Shown: positions 44,889 to 54,194, counted from the first letter of the stretch. The stretch: 64,000 bases of DNA from Paenibacillaceae bacterium (GCA_004134985.1 REGQ01000058.1:62001-126000); one strand, 5' to 3'. The notes: generated by a model from the sequence alone, not told the origin. Made by a program: numbers and translations.

Positions 44889-46610
44889 ATGTCAGTCCCA
44901 TTTGAATCTTTAGGCATCCGTCCCGCAATTAACGAATTGCTGCGCGATACGGGTGTTATCACTCCAACCCCAGTACAGCAGCAAGCGATTCCGCTTGTAA
45001 TGGAGGGCAAGGATGTCATTGTCCAGGCGCAGACAGGAACAGGCAAAACATTGGCCTTTGCCCTGCCGCTGCTTGAAAAAATCCAGCCGGACAACGCCAA
45101 CGTGCAAGCGCTGATCTTGACGCCAACCCGGGAGCTCGCCATTCAAATTACCGTTGAAATTAAAAAGCTGGCTTCCAGCCTTGGCATCAGTGTGTTGGCC
45201 GCTTATGGCGGTCAGGATGTCGAAAGTCAAATCCGTAAATTGCAAGGCGCTGCAGCGCACATTGTCGTGGGCACGCCCGGACGTCTGCTCGACCATTTGC
45301 GCAGAGGCACCATTTCCTTCTGGAAGCTGTCCGTGTTGGTGCTCGATGAGGCTGATCAAATGCTTCATATGGGTTTCCAGAATGAAGTGGAAGAGATTAT
45401 TGATCAAACGTCGAAACACCGCCAAACTTTGCTGTTCTCAGCGACCATTCCCGATGCTGTGCGCCGGCTGGCTCAGCAGTATATGCGCAGCCCGGAAGAT
45501 GTCCGTATTCGCAGCGAGCGGGTTACGCTGGATAATATCACGCAATACGTAGTAGAAACAAGCGACCGCAACAAACTCCAAACGCTCATTCATCTTATTG
45601 AATCGGACAGCCCTTACCTTGGGGTAATTTTTTGCCGTACAAAGATCAGAGCGAAGAAGCTTGCGCAATCATTGCAGGAAGCGGGCTATTCGGTTGATGA
45701 ATTGCATGGCGATCTCACGCAGGCCAAGCGCGAGCAAGTCATGAAGCGATTCCGCAATGCCAAGCTGCAACTGCTTGTTGCCACGGATGTAGCCGCGCGC
45801 GGACTCGATATTGAAGGGGTTACGCATGTTTTTAACTATGACATCCCGTTTGATTCCGAAAGCTATATCCACCGCATCGGTCGGACAGGCCGGGCAGGTC
45901 ATGACGGTGTTGCGATCACCTTCGCTGCTCCCCGGGACAACATGACGCTGCAGGCGATCGAGCACGGGATCGCCGCTACGCTGGAACGCCGCACAGTCAA
46001 AGCCGGAACGATCCAAGTAGAAGAAGCTGTTCACACCAAAGGCTCCAATGCCAAAAACGAAGGCGCCAGCAGCAGACGCCGCAATTTCGGCGATGAAGCA
46101 AAGCGCACATCCGGCCGCTCACCACAAGGCAGAAACCAGCAGCGCGGCGGCGGTGCGGACAGACGTGGACGAAACGACGAACGCCCTGGCAGACGTGGCG
46201 GCTCATCCGATGCTCCCGCTTTCAACTCGCCACGCGGTGAATCCGGTGGTCGTTCCGCTGGCGGCAGACGCGGCGGTTCATCCGATGCTCCTGCTTTCAG
46301 CTCGCCACGCGGTGAATCCGGCGGTCGTTTCGCTGGCGGCAGACGCGGCGGCTCGTCCGATGCTCCCGCTTTCGGCTCGCCACGCGGTGAATCCGGCGGT
46401 CGTTCCGCTGGCGGCAGACGCGGCGGCTCGTCCGATGCTCCCGCTTTCGGCTCGCCACGCGGTGAATCCGGCGGCGACAAGCGTGGAAAAGCCACAGGCA
46501 GGCCGACATTTGGCGGCAAGCGCGGCGGCGGCTCCAGCAGTTCATCTTCTGGAGGCAGACGCAGCTCTTCTCCACGTTCCGGTCCTTCACGCGGAGGACG
46601 CGGCAGATAA
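44889..46610 (+). CDS. DEAD-box RNA helicase with repeated RGG-type tail
   Basis: The protein has 573 residues from ATG 44889 (AAAGAGG 9 nt upstream). Helicase core: AQTGTGKT, PTRELA, TPGRLLD, DEAD, SAT, and HRIGRTGR. The core ends near residue 375. The tail of about 190 residues is Arg/Gly/Ser-rich, and four copies of a 25-residue unit starting RRGGSSDAPAF occupy bases 46190-46475. Such tails bind RNA non-specifically. It resembles CshA/DeaD-type helicases of cold adaptation and ribosome assembly. Confidence 0.93.
   Translation: MSVPFESLGIRPAINELLRDTGVITPTPVQQQAIPLVMEGKDVIVQAQTGTGKTLAFALPLLEKIQPDNANVQALILTPTRELAIQITVEIKKLASSLGISVLAAYGGQDVESQIRKLQGAAAHIVVGTPGRLLDHLRRGTISFWKLSVLVLDEADQMLHMGFQNEVEEIIDQTSKHRQTLLFSATIPDAVRRLAQQYMRSPEDVRIRSERVTLDNITQYVVETSDRNKLQTLIHLIESDSPYLGVIFCRTKIRAKKLAQSLQEAGYSVDELHGDLTQAKREQVMKRFRNAKLQLLVATDVAARGLDIEGVTHVFNYDIPFDSESYIHRIGRTGRAGHDGVAITFAAPRDNMTLQAIEHGIAATLERRTVKAGTIQVEEAVHTKGSNAKNEGASSRRRNFGDEAKRTSGRSPQGRNQQRGGGADRRGRNDERPGRRGGSSDAPAFNSPRGESGGRSAGGRRGGSSDAPAFSSPRGESGGRFAGGRRGGSSDAPAFGSPRGESGGRSAGGRRGGSSDAPAFGSPRGESGGDKRGKATGRPTFGGKRGGGSSSSSSGGRRSSSPRSGPSRGGRGR
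46190..46475. repeat. 75-bp coding tandem repeat in the helicase tail
   Basis: Three complete and one partial 75-bp unit encode RRGGSSDAPAFxSPRGESGG plus RSAGG. Units differ mainly at one residue (Asn, Ser, Gly, Gly), so the expansion looks recent. Confidence 0.88.
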
Positions 46611-46656
46611 CGCGTTCGTTCTGGCGTAACGTCCAGACCCGGTTATCTTCTTGATC

Positions 46657-46690
46657 AGCGGCGGCGCACTGCCGCCGCTTTTCTATTTTT
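46657..46690 (+). terminator. Helicase gene terminator
   Basis: AGCGGCGGC pairs with GCCGCCGCT around GCACT, followed by TTTTCTATTTTT. Confidence 0.9.
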
Positions 46691-46705
46691 AACTGCAATA
46701 GTAGT

Positions 46706-49222
46706 TTATACCCGAGGCCGTGTCCGGCTCGTAGGGGCGGCGATCAATGGATCATCCGGCCATGCGTGTTTTGGATAGCGGCCTTTTAAATCTTTTTTCA
46801 CATCAAAATAAGCCGTTTGCCAGAAGCTGGCCAAATCTTTGGTCACTTGAACAGGTCGCTGGGCAGGGGATAACAGCTGTAATGTCAGGGCAATCCGCCC
46901 GTTCCCGATTCGCGGCGTCTCCGCCATTCCGAACATTTCCTGCAGGCGGACGGCAAGGATCGGGCCCGCGGCGTTGCTATAATCAATCGGTATTTTGGAG
47001 CCGCTCGGCACGATGATATACGTAGGCGCCTCACGCTCTAATATTCCCCGCTGTTCCCATGTCAACAGAGACTCCAATATTGCAGTCATTGACAACTTTC
47101 CTACATCCTGCATCGACCTTAGACCGAACAGATGCGTCAACAGCCACACATCGATTTCCGCAAGCAAAAACGCATCATCGACAGCAGGAAAGCTCGCGTC
47201 AAACGCCCGCATAAAAACAATTCGCTGCTGCAGTTGTCTCGCTGTTTTCGTCCAGGGCAGGCGCGCCAGTCCCTGTTGGCGGATCGCATTAGCCAATACT
47301 GCCGCTACAGCTTCCGGATCGGTCGATGCAATCTGCTGGTCGCGGAGGATTATCTCCCCTAACTTGACCTGTCTGCGCGTCTTGACGGCCTGCTGCTCGG
47401 CATCCCATTGGGCAACCTCCAATTTCTCGACATCGTCACTGAAATGTTGCTCCAATTCTGCAAGCGTCACAGGCGCAGCCAGCACAATCTGGCTTTCGCT
47501 GCTCCCGTCCTCCAGCTCGGCCACTGCCAAGTAAGGGGATTTTGCAAGCAGCTGCGCTTCCTTTAATATGGCGCCGCGGCCTGTCCGCAGCCGATAACGC
47601 CCGCCGGAGCGAGCCTCCCCAATGCGATCCGGATAGGCAAAGGCAACTAGCAGTCCACAATATTCCGCAGGCACAGCTGCATCTGACTCATCCTTAATGC
47701 GAAAGGCACGCCGCCAGCGCTCCGCTTCCCGAACAATTTGCCGCTTTAGTGTATGATCAATGGTGTAGCCGCGCGGTTCAATGCCTTCAAGCGCATCCAG
47801 ACGCAGACGAAGATCAGCTTCCGCCCTGCTCCCATCTCGACGCAGCATGTCCCGCTCGCCAAGCAATGCAGCAAGCTGGCAGGCTTTGCCGCCCAAGGCA
47901 AGCGGCTGTGCGCGCAGCACCATATGTGCCAAGCGGGGATGCATACCTGCTTCCGCAAGCTTGCGGCCATGTGCAGTCAGCCGATTATCCTCCCCGAAGG
48001 CTCCCAGTTGGCGCAGCAGCGCAGCCGCCTGATTATAGGCGCCCTCCGGCGGCGGGTCAATCCAGTCGAGTTCGGCCGGACTGCCCGCTCCCCATGCCGC
48101 AACTTCAAGTGCCAGGCTTGCCAGATCAGCCGCTAATATTTCCGGAACGCCTGCTTCAGGCAGCCGTTCATGCTGCTCAGTGGTCCATAAGCGGTAGCAT
48201 ATGCCCGGACCCAGACGTCCGGCGCGTCCTCTCCGCTGATCCGCGGAAGCTCTGGACACCGGGACGGTTTCGAGTCTTGTCATCCCTGTACGCGGCGAAA
48301 AGCGCGGAACGCGCATCCATCCGCAATCGATGACAATTTTTACGCCATCCACTGTAATGCTGGATTCGGCCACCGCCGTAGCAAGCACAACTTTGCGGCG
48401 TCCATCCGCTGAAGGCCGAACGGCCAAATCTTGCGCATCATGGGACAAATTGCCGTGCAGCGGGACGATGTGGAGCGGCTGCCCCGGAATGTTGATCTCT
48501 TGCAATAACGCAGTGACGCGATTTATTTCACCAATACCCGGCACAAATACGAGCAAATCACCTTCCCGCTCCTCCGCAAGCGCGCGTGCAACAGCCTTGG
48601 CAACAGCGGCTGGAATGGCATCTTCCGACTTTTGCTGCAAATATCGGGTAGCTACCGGATAAGCCCGCCCTGCACTGCGCACTATCGGAGCAGGTCCAGC
48701 TTCCTGATCACCAAGCATCGCTGCCAGCGGCTCCGCGGCAAGCGTGGCTGACATGATCAGCAGCCGCAAATCCGGGCGCAGCAGCTGCTGGGCCTGCCTG
48801 ATCAGAGCAAGACCAAGATCTGCATGCAGACTGCGCTCATGGTATTCATCAAAAATAACAAGTCCAACCTCTTCTAAAGCTGGATCGGTCTGCAGCATTC
48901 GGGTCAGCACGCCTTCGGTCACGACCTCGATGCGTGTGCGGGCGCTCACCCGCGTATCCGTTCTTACCCGATAGCCTACCGTTTCTCCCGGCTGCTCTCC
49001 AAGTGCAGCCGCCATATAGCGCGCTGCCGTTCGCGCAGCTAGCCGGCGAGGCTCCAGCATGATAATTTTACGGCCAAGCAGCCACTCATCATCCATCAGC
49101 AGCAGCGGAACCCGAGTCGTCTTGCCTGCTCCAGGTTCTGCAATCAACACTGCTGCATGGCCTGCGCCAAGCGCCGTACGCAGTTCGGGGACAGCCTCCG
49201 TGACCGGAAGATCCGGAATCAT
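46706..49222 (-). CDS. hrpB: ATP-dependent helicase HrpB
   Basis: The 838-residue DExH helicase has Walker A GAGKTTRVPL, DEYHERSLHADLGL, SATLAAEPL, the helicase C-domain and the HrpB-specific C-terminal region. ATG 49222 follows GGAGG by 7 nt. HrpB is related to the DEAH family HrpA, and its cellular role is not well defined. It is convergent with the DEAD-box gene. Confidence 0.92.
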   Translation of the reverse strand: MIPDLPVTEAVPELRTALGAGHAAVLIAEPGAGKTTRVPLLLMDDEWLLGRKIIMLEPRRLAARTAARYMAAALGEQPGETVGYRVRTDTRVSARTRIEVVTEGVLTRMLQTDPALEEVGLVIFDEYHERSLHADLGLALIRQAQQLLRPDLRLLIMSATLAAEPLAAMLGDQEAGPAPIVRSAGRAYPVATRYLQQKSEDAIPAAVAKAVARALAEEREGDLLVFVPGIGEINRVTALLQEINIPGQPLHIVPLHGNLSHDAQDLAVRPSADGRRKVVLATAVAESSITVDGVKIVIDCGWMRVPRFSPRTGMTRLETVPVSRASADQRRGRAGRLGPGICYRLWTTEQHERLPEAGVPEILAADLASLALEVAAWGAGSPAELDWIDPPPEGAYNQAAALLRQLGAFGEDNRLTAHGRKLAEAGMHPRLAHMVLRAQPLALGGKACQLAALLGERDMLRRDGSRAEADLRLRLDALEGIEPRGYTIDHTLKRQIVREAERWRRAFRIKDESDAAVPAEYCGLLVAFAYPDRIGEARSGGRYRLRTGRGAILKEAQLLAKSPYLAVAELEDGSSESQIVLAAPVTLAELEQHFSDDVEKLEVAQWDAEQQAVKTRRQVKLGEIILRDQQIASTDPEAVAAVLANAIRQQGLARLPWTKTARQLQQRIVFMRAFDASFPAVDDAFLLAEIDVWLLTHLFGLRSMQDVGKLSMTAILESLLTWEQRGILEREAPTYIIVPSGSKIPIDYSNAAGPILAVRLQEMFGMAETPRIGNGRIALTLQLLSPAQRPVQVTKDLASFWQTAYFDVKKDLKGRYPKHAWPDDPLIAAPTSRTRPRV

Positions 49223-49321
49223 AAGCAATCCTCCGCTTCATTCAGTAATTTTAGCTTTTTAAAGTTTAACCCAACAGCAAGCAGATTGACAAGAACATGC
49301 CCTTGGGCCACGATGTTCCAA

Positions 49322-49369
49322 TACAGCAAATGAGCGTCCCGGATTACCCGGCGACGCTCATTTGCTGTA
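49322..49369. repeat. 17-bp perfect hairpin overlapping the end of a small gene
   Basis: TACAGCAAATGAGCGTC (49322-49338) pairs perfectly with GACGCTCATTTGCTGTA (49353-49369), with an inner CCGG/CCGG stem. The right arm includes the last codons of the gene at 49344-49574. No U-run follows on either strand, so it may stabilise the 3' end rather than terminate. Confidence 0.75.
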
Positions 49370-49574
49370 AACTATGTCTTGTTGCGATTCGCTTTAATAT
49401 CCCTTTCCTGACTTCCTCATCCCCATCCCAAAACCTCGGCGTGGCGAACAGTTCTGTCAATACTTGCTCCGCTGTTTGGCAGGCAACGCTATGATCGCCA
49501 ACCAAGTAAGCGCAAATTTGAAAACACGGCTTTTCAAACTGCTTTAAAAGTGCAATTTTAGTTTGGAAATCCAT
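49344..49574 (-). CDS. Small hypothetical protein
   Basis: A soluble 76-residue protein beginning MDFQTKIALLKQFEKPCFQI. The start codon lies within the end of the preceding carboxypeptidase gene (31-bp overlap in another frame), with GAAGG just upstream. Composition resembles a helical sigma-factor-like or RNA polymerase-like small protein but I recognise no domain. The 3' end is part of a strong hairpin. Confidence 0.55.
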   Translation of the reverse strand: MDFQTKIALLKQFEKPCFQICAYLVGDHSVACQTAEQVLTELFATPRFWDGDEEVRKGILKRIATRHSLQQMSVAG

Positions 49575-50461
49575 CCTTCGGCCTGCCTTTCCTTAAAACC
49601 GAACTGAAATAGCTTCTCTGTTTCTGCAAATCTGGCTTCCGACGTTTTCGCTCCCATTACAACTGTTATCAACCGCGTGTCGCCATGCTTGGAAGTCCCC
49701 GTAAAGCAATAGCCTGCGACAGATGTATATCCTGTCTTTAAACCATCATTACCCTGATAGGCATAAGCTTCACCAGGAAGCATTAAATTTGTTGTTCGAA
49801 GCGCATTTTTGGCGCCTTGCATCTCCGCATGGTTGCGGGTCGTTGTCAGCAGCAGCTGCGGATGAGCCTGCAGCAGATTTTGGGCCAGCAGCGCTGTATC
49901 CTTGGCAGTCATAATCGTATCTCCCGCTGCTGCCGCTTCCGGGAACCTCTCAAGATCATAACTGCCAAGCCCTGTAGCATTCGCAAACCTCGACTTGGCA
50001 GACAGCCCAATTGCCCCGCCCTTTTCGTTCATCCGTTTGACAAATTCGTCCTCTGTCCCGGCAATATGCTCGGCGATCGCAACAGCTGCATCATTGGCCG
50101 AATGAATGGCCATCGCCTGAAACAGCTCCTGAACGGTCGGTTGCGCCCTTGTTGTCAAGCCCGCGCTTGCGCCAGGCACTGACGAGGCATAGCGACTGAT
50201 CGATACCTCATCATCCCATGCAAGCCTGCCCTGCTTGATTTCATCCAGTACAATAAATTCAGTCATCATTTTGGACATGCTGGCCGGAGGCAGCGGCTGA
50301 TTCGCGTTATTTTGAAACAGAACTTCTCCTGTATCGGCATTGATTAGTACGGCGGATGAGGCTTTGATATTCGGGCGGTCTGCCCCAAACCCCGGAATGA
50401 TCATATTCACTATCCCTACCCCGGCAAGCAGCAGGAGGGAACCAACAAAGTAGCGTGTCAT
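49544..50461 (-). CDS. D-alanyl-D-alanine carboxypeptidase (DacF/PBP5 type)
   Basis: The 305-residue enzyme has an N-terminal signal anchor (residues 3-22) and a penicillin-binding transpeptidase fold: SMSK (SxxK), HSAND (SxN) and DGLKTGYT (KTG). It removes the terminal D-Ala of peptidoglycan stem peptides. The PBP5 C-terminal beta domain is absent, and only a short amphipathic tail (GWISKLKLHF) follows. ATG 50461 follows AAAGGA by 9 nt. It lies downstream of a VanRS-like pair. Confidence 0.88.
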   Translation of the reverse strand: MTRYFVGSLLLLAGVGIVNMIIPGFGADRPNIKASSAVLINADTGEVLFQNNANQPLPPASMSKMMTEFIVLDEIKQGRLAWDDEVSISRYASSVPGASAGLTTRAQPTVQELFQAMAIHSANDAAVAIAEHIAGTEDEFVKRMNEKGGAIGLSAKSRFANATGLGSYDLERFPEAAAAGDTIMTAKDTALLAQNLLQAHPQLLLTTTRNHAEMQGAKNALRTTNLMLPGEAYAYQGNDGLKTGYTSVAGYCFTGTSKHGDTRLITVVMGAKTSEARFAETEKLFQFGFKERQAEGWISKLKLHF

Positions 50462-50584
50462 TTTATTCAATCCTTTCAAGATCGATCATCTATAATAAAG
50501 CATTGTACAGATCATCGTTTAAAAGGATCGTAAGCAATTCATAATTTTTTCTTAAAAATGTCTCTGATTTAACGGTTCTGCCAA

Positions 50585-51667
50585 TCAACGGCTTTCTTTG
50601 TTAGTGGCAAGAGGCAGCCGCACTTGAAAAGAAGTCATATCCTGATCGCTGGAAACGGAGATCGTGCCCTCGTGCTTCTCCACAATGCTTTTTACAATCG
50701 CCAGCCCGAGTCCGGATCCGCCGCTGTGCTCCGTCCTCGATTTGTCTACCCGGTAAAAACGATCGAACAAATAAGGTAAATCTGATTCAGGAATCGCTTC
50801 ACCATAATTGTTAATTTCAGCAACGACGAATCCCTGTTCCTGAATCAGGCGAATGTCGATGCGTTTGCCTGCCTGCCCGTAAGTCATTGCGTTGGAAAAC
50901 AAGTTTTCGAACACCCGCACAAGCTTATTCGGTTCACCCTCAACGATCAGTTTTGGACTTTGCGCCCTAAGTTCGCCAACCAACCCAGCCTGCTGAAGCG
51001 GAATCCGGTACTGTTCAAGCAGTTGACTCAGCAGTTCAACCAGGTTTAATGATACATTCTTCACGGGAAGCGTATTGTTTCTCATCCGAGTGTATTCGAA
51101 CAAATCGCTGATGAGCCCATTTAATCGGAGCGACTTGTCATAGGCAATCTGTACATAATGGCGCAACTCGACTTCATCGCGATAACGATCCTGCTCAATT
51201 AGACCCAAATAACCGATAATGGAGGTTAGTGGCGTACGCAGATCATGGGAGACATTTGTAATCAGCTCATTTTTCGTTTGCTCTGCTCGCCTTTCCTCAT
51301 CCATCGATGTTTTGAGCTGCAGCACAAGCCGATTCGTGAAGGAAGCCAGCTCCCCCAATTCATTGCGCTGACGAACAGGGACTTTGTCATCGAAGTTGCC
51401 TTCCGAAATATGCATGATCGCCTCCGTTACCTCGCCAAAATAACGAAAGCGGCGCCATTGCAATACGACAATGTACACGATAAAAAAGATGCAGCAGGCG
51501 AGCACAAATGTTGCGGTCAAGCCGATCGCATCGTTGAAGAATGAGCCCACTCTTCTAATGATCGTCACTTGTTCGTAAAAGTAGGAAGCGCCTAGCATCA
51601 AAACCAATGCCGTAAAAATCCCCAAAAACGCGCTCAGAAACAGCTGGCCAATAAACCGGATTGTCAT
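50585..51667 (-). CDS. VanS-like sensor histidine kinase
   Basis: The protein has 360 residues with two membrane spans (residues 10-40 and 60-80), a short extracellular loop of about 25 residues, a HAMP linker, HisKA (SHDLRTPLTS) and HATPase (N box NLFSNAMTY, G boxes GGSGLGLAIV). A short sensing loop suggests detection inside the membrane, as in cell-wall stress kinases. The ATG at 51667 is the first in frame; a TTG at 51721 would overlap the regulator by 41 bp. The next gene encodes a D,D-carboxypeptidase. Confidence 0.85.
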   Translation of the reverse strand: MTIRFIGQLFLSAFLGIFTALVLMLGASYFYEQVTIIRRVGSFFNDAIGLTATFVLACCIFFIVYIVVLQWRRFRYFGEVTEAIMHISEGNFDDKVPVRQRNELGELASFTNRLVLQLKTSMDEERRAEQTKNELITNVSHDLRTPLTSIIGYLGLIEQDRYRDEVELRHYVQIAYDKSLRLNGLISDLFEYTRMRNNTLPVKNVSLNLVELLSQLLEQYRIPLQQAGLVGELRAQSPKLIVEGEPNKLVRVFENLFSNAMTYGQAGKRIDIRLIQEQGFVVAEINNYGEAIPESDLPYLFDRFYRVDKSRTEHSGGSGLGLAIVKSIVEKHEGTISVSSDQDMTSFQVRLPLATNKESR

Positions 51668-51680
51668 GCCTGCGGTAACA

Positions 51681-52379
51681 TTACCCTTCAATTTTGTAGC
51701 CAACCCCCCAGACAGTGACAATCATCTTGTCGCCTGTTTCATGTTCCAGTTTGTCCCTGAGCTTGCTTATATGCACCATCACTGTATTGTTGGACTCAAA
51801 GTACTTCTCTTTCCAAACATGCTGAAATATTTCCTCGGCACTGAATACCCGACCCGGCGCGCTTGCGAGCAGAAACAAGATACCGAATTCTGTTGAGGTA
51901 AGATGAAGAGCCGTTGTCCCGGCATGCACGGAATGGGTGAGCTTGTCGATGACGAGCGGACCGATGCGCAAGGCGCTGTCTTCTACAGGCTGCTGGATCG
52001 TCGTATTGTACTGATAGGAACGGCGAAGGAGCGACTTGATCCGGGCGGTCAGCTCCAATGGGTTGAAAGGCTTGACCATATAATCATCCGCACCCGTCAT
52101 CAATCCCATAATTTTATCCATATCCTCCGCCTTCGCGCTCAACATGAGAATGGGTACCGACTGCGTCTTGCGCAGCCTCCGGCATACTTCCAAACCGTCC
52201 AGCTTCGGCATCATCACATCCAAGACGACGAGTTGAAATGACGTCTGCTCCAGCAGCAGCAGTGCCTCTTCGCCATTATGCGCCTTCTCCGTTTCAAAAC
52301 CTTCATTGTTTAAGTATATTTCAATTAAATCGGCAATTTCCCGATCATCGTCGACGATCAGTATCCGACGGCTATTCAT
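51681..52379 (-). CDS. VanR-like OmpR-family response regulator
   Basis: The 232-residue protein has a receiver (phospho-Asp in VVLDVMMPKLDG, Lys in YMVKPFNPLEL) and a winged-helix DNA-binding domain ending KMIVTVWGVGYKIEG. It closely resembles VanR/YclJ-type regulators. It precedes the kinase gene and the D,D-carboxypeptidase gene in the same direction, so a vancomycin-like or wall-precursor response is possible but not shown. Confidence 0.9.
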   Translation of the reverse strand: MNSRRILIVDDDREIADLIEIYLNNEGFETEKAHNGEEALLLLEQTSFQLVVLDVMMPKLDGLEVCRRLRKTQSVPILMLSAKAEDMDKIMGLMTGADDYMVKPFNPLELTARIKSLLRRSYQYNTTIQQPVEDSALRIGPLVIDKLTHSVHAGTTALHLTSTEFGILFLLASAPGRVFSAEEIFQHVWKEKYFESNNTVMVHISKLRDKLEHETGDKMIVTVWGVGYKIEG

Positions 52380-52605
52380 GTTTAGACAACTCCTTTAACT
52401 CGGTCGTTCAGTGCTTTTTTACTTACTATACACGATGGTGCCAGTCCTTGTCCGTAGTTTAACCTTCTTTTTATAAACCTTAAGACAATCTTAAGTCATT
52501 TTTAAAGATTGGCAGGTTTTCAAGTGAAATTGTCCTTCAAACGCTGCGTTGTGAAAGGCATGGTATCTGCCAAAAGCTAGTTTGTCAGGCCATTCAATTC
52601 AAAGA

Positions 52606-52640
52606 AAGACCGCCAGCCGGATTGATCCGTCAGCGATCTT
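52606..52640 (-). terminator. Terminator of the cob cluster
   Basis: GATCGCTGA-CGGAT pairs with ATCCGGCTGGCGGTC (one bulge), followed by TTTCTTT on the minus strand, right after the cobC-like stop. Confidence 0.6.
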
Positions 52641-52645
52641 CTTGT

Positions 52646-53332
52646 TTAAACAAGCCGTTCATATGCTGGACGCCCGCCTCCGATTGCCAGCAAACTGCCG
52701 CATGGGGCATCACCATCCCAGAAATTGTGCCCGGTAAGCAGCAGCGACAGCATCATCCGGATCGCTCCGCCGTGAGACACGATCAGCATTCGCCTGGGAG
52801 TCAGTTGCGTCCCTCTCTGGTCAAGATCAGGGAGCGCTTCTTCCAAAAACGAACGGATACGCTCGCGCAATTGGGCGATCGACTCTCCTTCAGGAGGACG
52901 ATGATGCTCCGGCTCATCAAGCCAAGCGCAATACAGCGCTTGATGTTTTAATTGCTCATAAGTGCAGCCTTCCCAATTGCCAAAATCAAGCTCGCGCAGA
53001 CGGGTATCCCTGACTGCTTGTTCCGCCAAATCGGGCCGCACGGCCTCCAATGTCTGGTATGTCCTGCACAAATCACTGCAATAGACAGCCTCAAACGCCA
53101 TGCCTGCAAGTCGTTTCCGGGCAGGGTCCAGCAGATGCAGTTCGCTTGCCGCCAGCGGAAGATCAGTCCTGCCGCCATAGCGCCGTTCCAGGTTCCAGTT
53201 TGTTTTGCCATGCCGAAGCAAATAAAGCTCGGCAGCAGGCAGCCGCGCCTGCAGAGCTGCCAGAGCAGGCCTTAGGTCAGAAGCTGATCTATTCCCGGAA
53301 TGTACAGCATCCCGCGGGCGGGAAGACGGCAT
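52646..53332 (-). CDS. Histidine phosphatase, probable alpha-ribazole phosphatase (CobC-like)
   Basis: The phosphoglycerate mutase-type domain has the RHG motif in LYLLRHGKTNWN and the second His in IVSHGGAIRMM. CobC removes the phosphate from alpha-ribazole 5'-phosphate in cobalamin assembly, which fits its place at the end of the cob cluster. The start is uncertain. ATG 53332 gives 229 residues, while ATG 53497 overlaps the cbiZ stop but adds 55 residues that include the repeat fragment at 53401-53445 and do not resemble the family. The real N-terminus may lie close to the RHG. Confidence 0.75.
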   Translation of the reverse strand: MPSSRPRDAVHSGNRSASDLRPALAALQARLPAAELYLLRHGKTNWNLERRYGGRTDLPLAASELHLLDPARKRLAGMAFEAVYCSDLCRTYQTLEAVRPDLAEQAVRDTRLRELDFGNWEGCTYEQLKHQALYCAWLDEPEHHRPPEGESIAQLRERIRSFLEEALPDLDQRGTQLTPRRMLIVSHGGAIRMMLSLLLTGHNFWDGDAPCGSLLAIGGGRPAYERLV

Positions 53333-53400
53333 CTTCCGTGAATGTACAGTTTCCTGCTCTCTGGATTGCAAATCCCACACCAGGTTATGCTGTACCGCAC

Positions 53401-53445
53401 GCAGCTCCCCGCGCACGATAGAGCGATACGTGTTGGCAGTCAACC
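53401..53445. repeat. Inverted copy of an element-1 fragment
   Basis: Bases 53423-53445 are the exact reverse complement of 3669-3691, and similarity extends to about 45 bp. In copy 1 the segment sits next to the 51-bp array. Here it lies between the cobC-like gene and cbiZ. Confidence 0.75.
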
Positions 53446-53489
53446 CCAAATTCGTTCCCCGCTCCCTGGGCATAGGTTGGAACGACTCG

Positions 53490-54194
53490 CTATTCATACT
53501 GCGCTGTTGCAGCCTCATAGACGGACGCGTAGACCATCTTGCCGATCGCACCGCCAAGCGTTGTGGCCGTTCCCGCGTATTCATGCACAGCAAGGAAACG
53601 CTCGCTTTGACTAACTCCGATCAACAGGGCGTCCGAGGTGGTGCCTGTAGCCTGCAGGCCATTATCCATATCCTTAATGCCGAGATCGCCAAGCGCCGCT
53701 GCTTTGGCTTCTACGGCGGTCATGAGCGCATTGACCATCGCTGATGGGGTAAGTCTGCCGTCGATGAGCAGCATCGTATTGATCGTTCCCGCCTTGTAGG
53801 CTGCATACAGCGTCCGGTCAGAGCCAGCGCGCGCCGCATTGCGGGTGCCAGCTGTTGTGCAGCACACAATGGCACAAGCTTCGTCCGCCATTTCGACAAT
53901 GGAGGCACAGGTAAGCTTAGCGGCAGTAATCATGCCGACCGTCTGCGGGGAATACGCTTTCCGGACGAGCAACTGCTCATAATCGGCTACTGGATCGGAG
54001 CAGTCATAGTCCATCGGCACCTTCCAGTTCATCCAGCGATCCGCTTTTTGAAAACCGCCATTATACACGGCATTGCTCAGACATTCCAGCTCTCCGCACC
54101 CCAGTGCTGTCAAATGGTCCTCTTTCAATGAAATCGTAAGTGCAGGCCATACCTGCGAATTGTACGTGTGATCTGAACGAAATGGCAGCGCCAT
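53490..54194 (-). CDS. cbiZ: Adenosylcobinamide amidohydrolase CbiZ
   Basis: The 234-residue protein contains the CbiZ hallmark segments (LSNAVYNGGF, CTTAGTRNAARAG, GTSSDAL-type, and GIKDMDNGLQATGTTSD). It hydrolyses adenosylcobinamide to adenosylcobyric acid, which lets the cell salvage corrinoids with a different lower ligand before CobQ-independent re-assembly. AGGAGG suits ATG 54194 (8 nt) better than ATG 54200 (2 nt). It lies between a repeat fragment (53401) and element copy 2 (54326), so it may have moved as a block. cbiZ is known for horizontal transfer. Confidence 0.9.
   Translation of the reverse strand: MALPFRSDHTYNSQVWPALTISLKEDHLTALGCGELECLSNAVYNGGFQKADRWMNWKVPMDYDCSDPVADYEQLLVRKAYSPQTVGMITAAKLTCASIVEMADEACAIVCCTTAGTRNAARAGSDRTLYAAYKAGTINTMLLIDGRLTPSAMVNALMTAVEAKAAALGDLGIKDMDNGLQATGTTSDALLIGVSQSERFLAVHEYAGTATTLGGAIGKMVYASVYEAATAQYE

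Noticed and set aside
46031-46629. Pro-rich 162-residue minus-strand and His/Ala-rich 193-residue plus-strand proteins over the helicase tail
   Set aside because: They are out-of-frame readings of the Arg/Gly repeat of the helicase gene and have no ribosome sites of their own.
53333-53593. Long N-terminal extension of the cobC-like phosphatase
   Set aside because: The extension overlaps cbiZ, contains a dispersed repeat fragment found elsewhere, and does not resemble histidine phosphatases.
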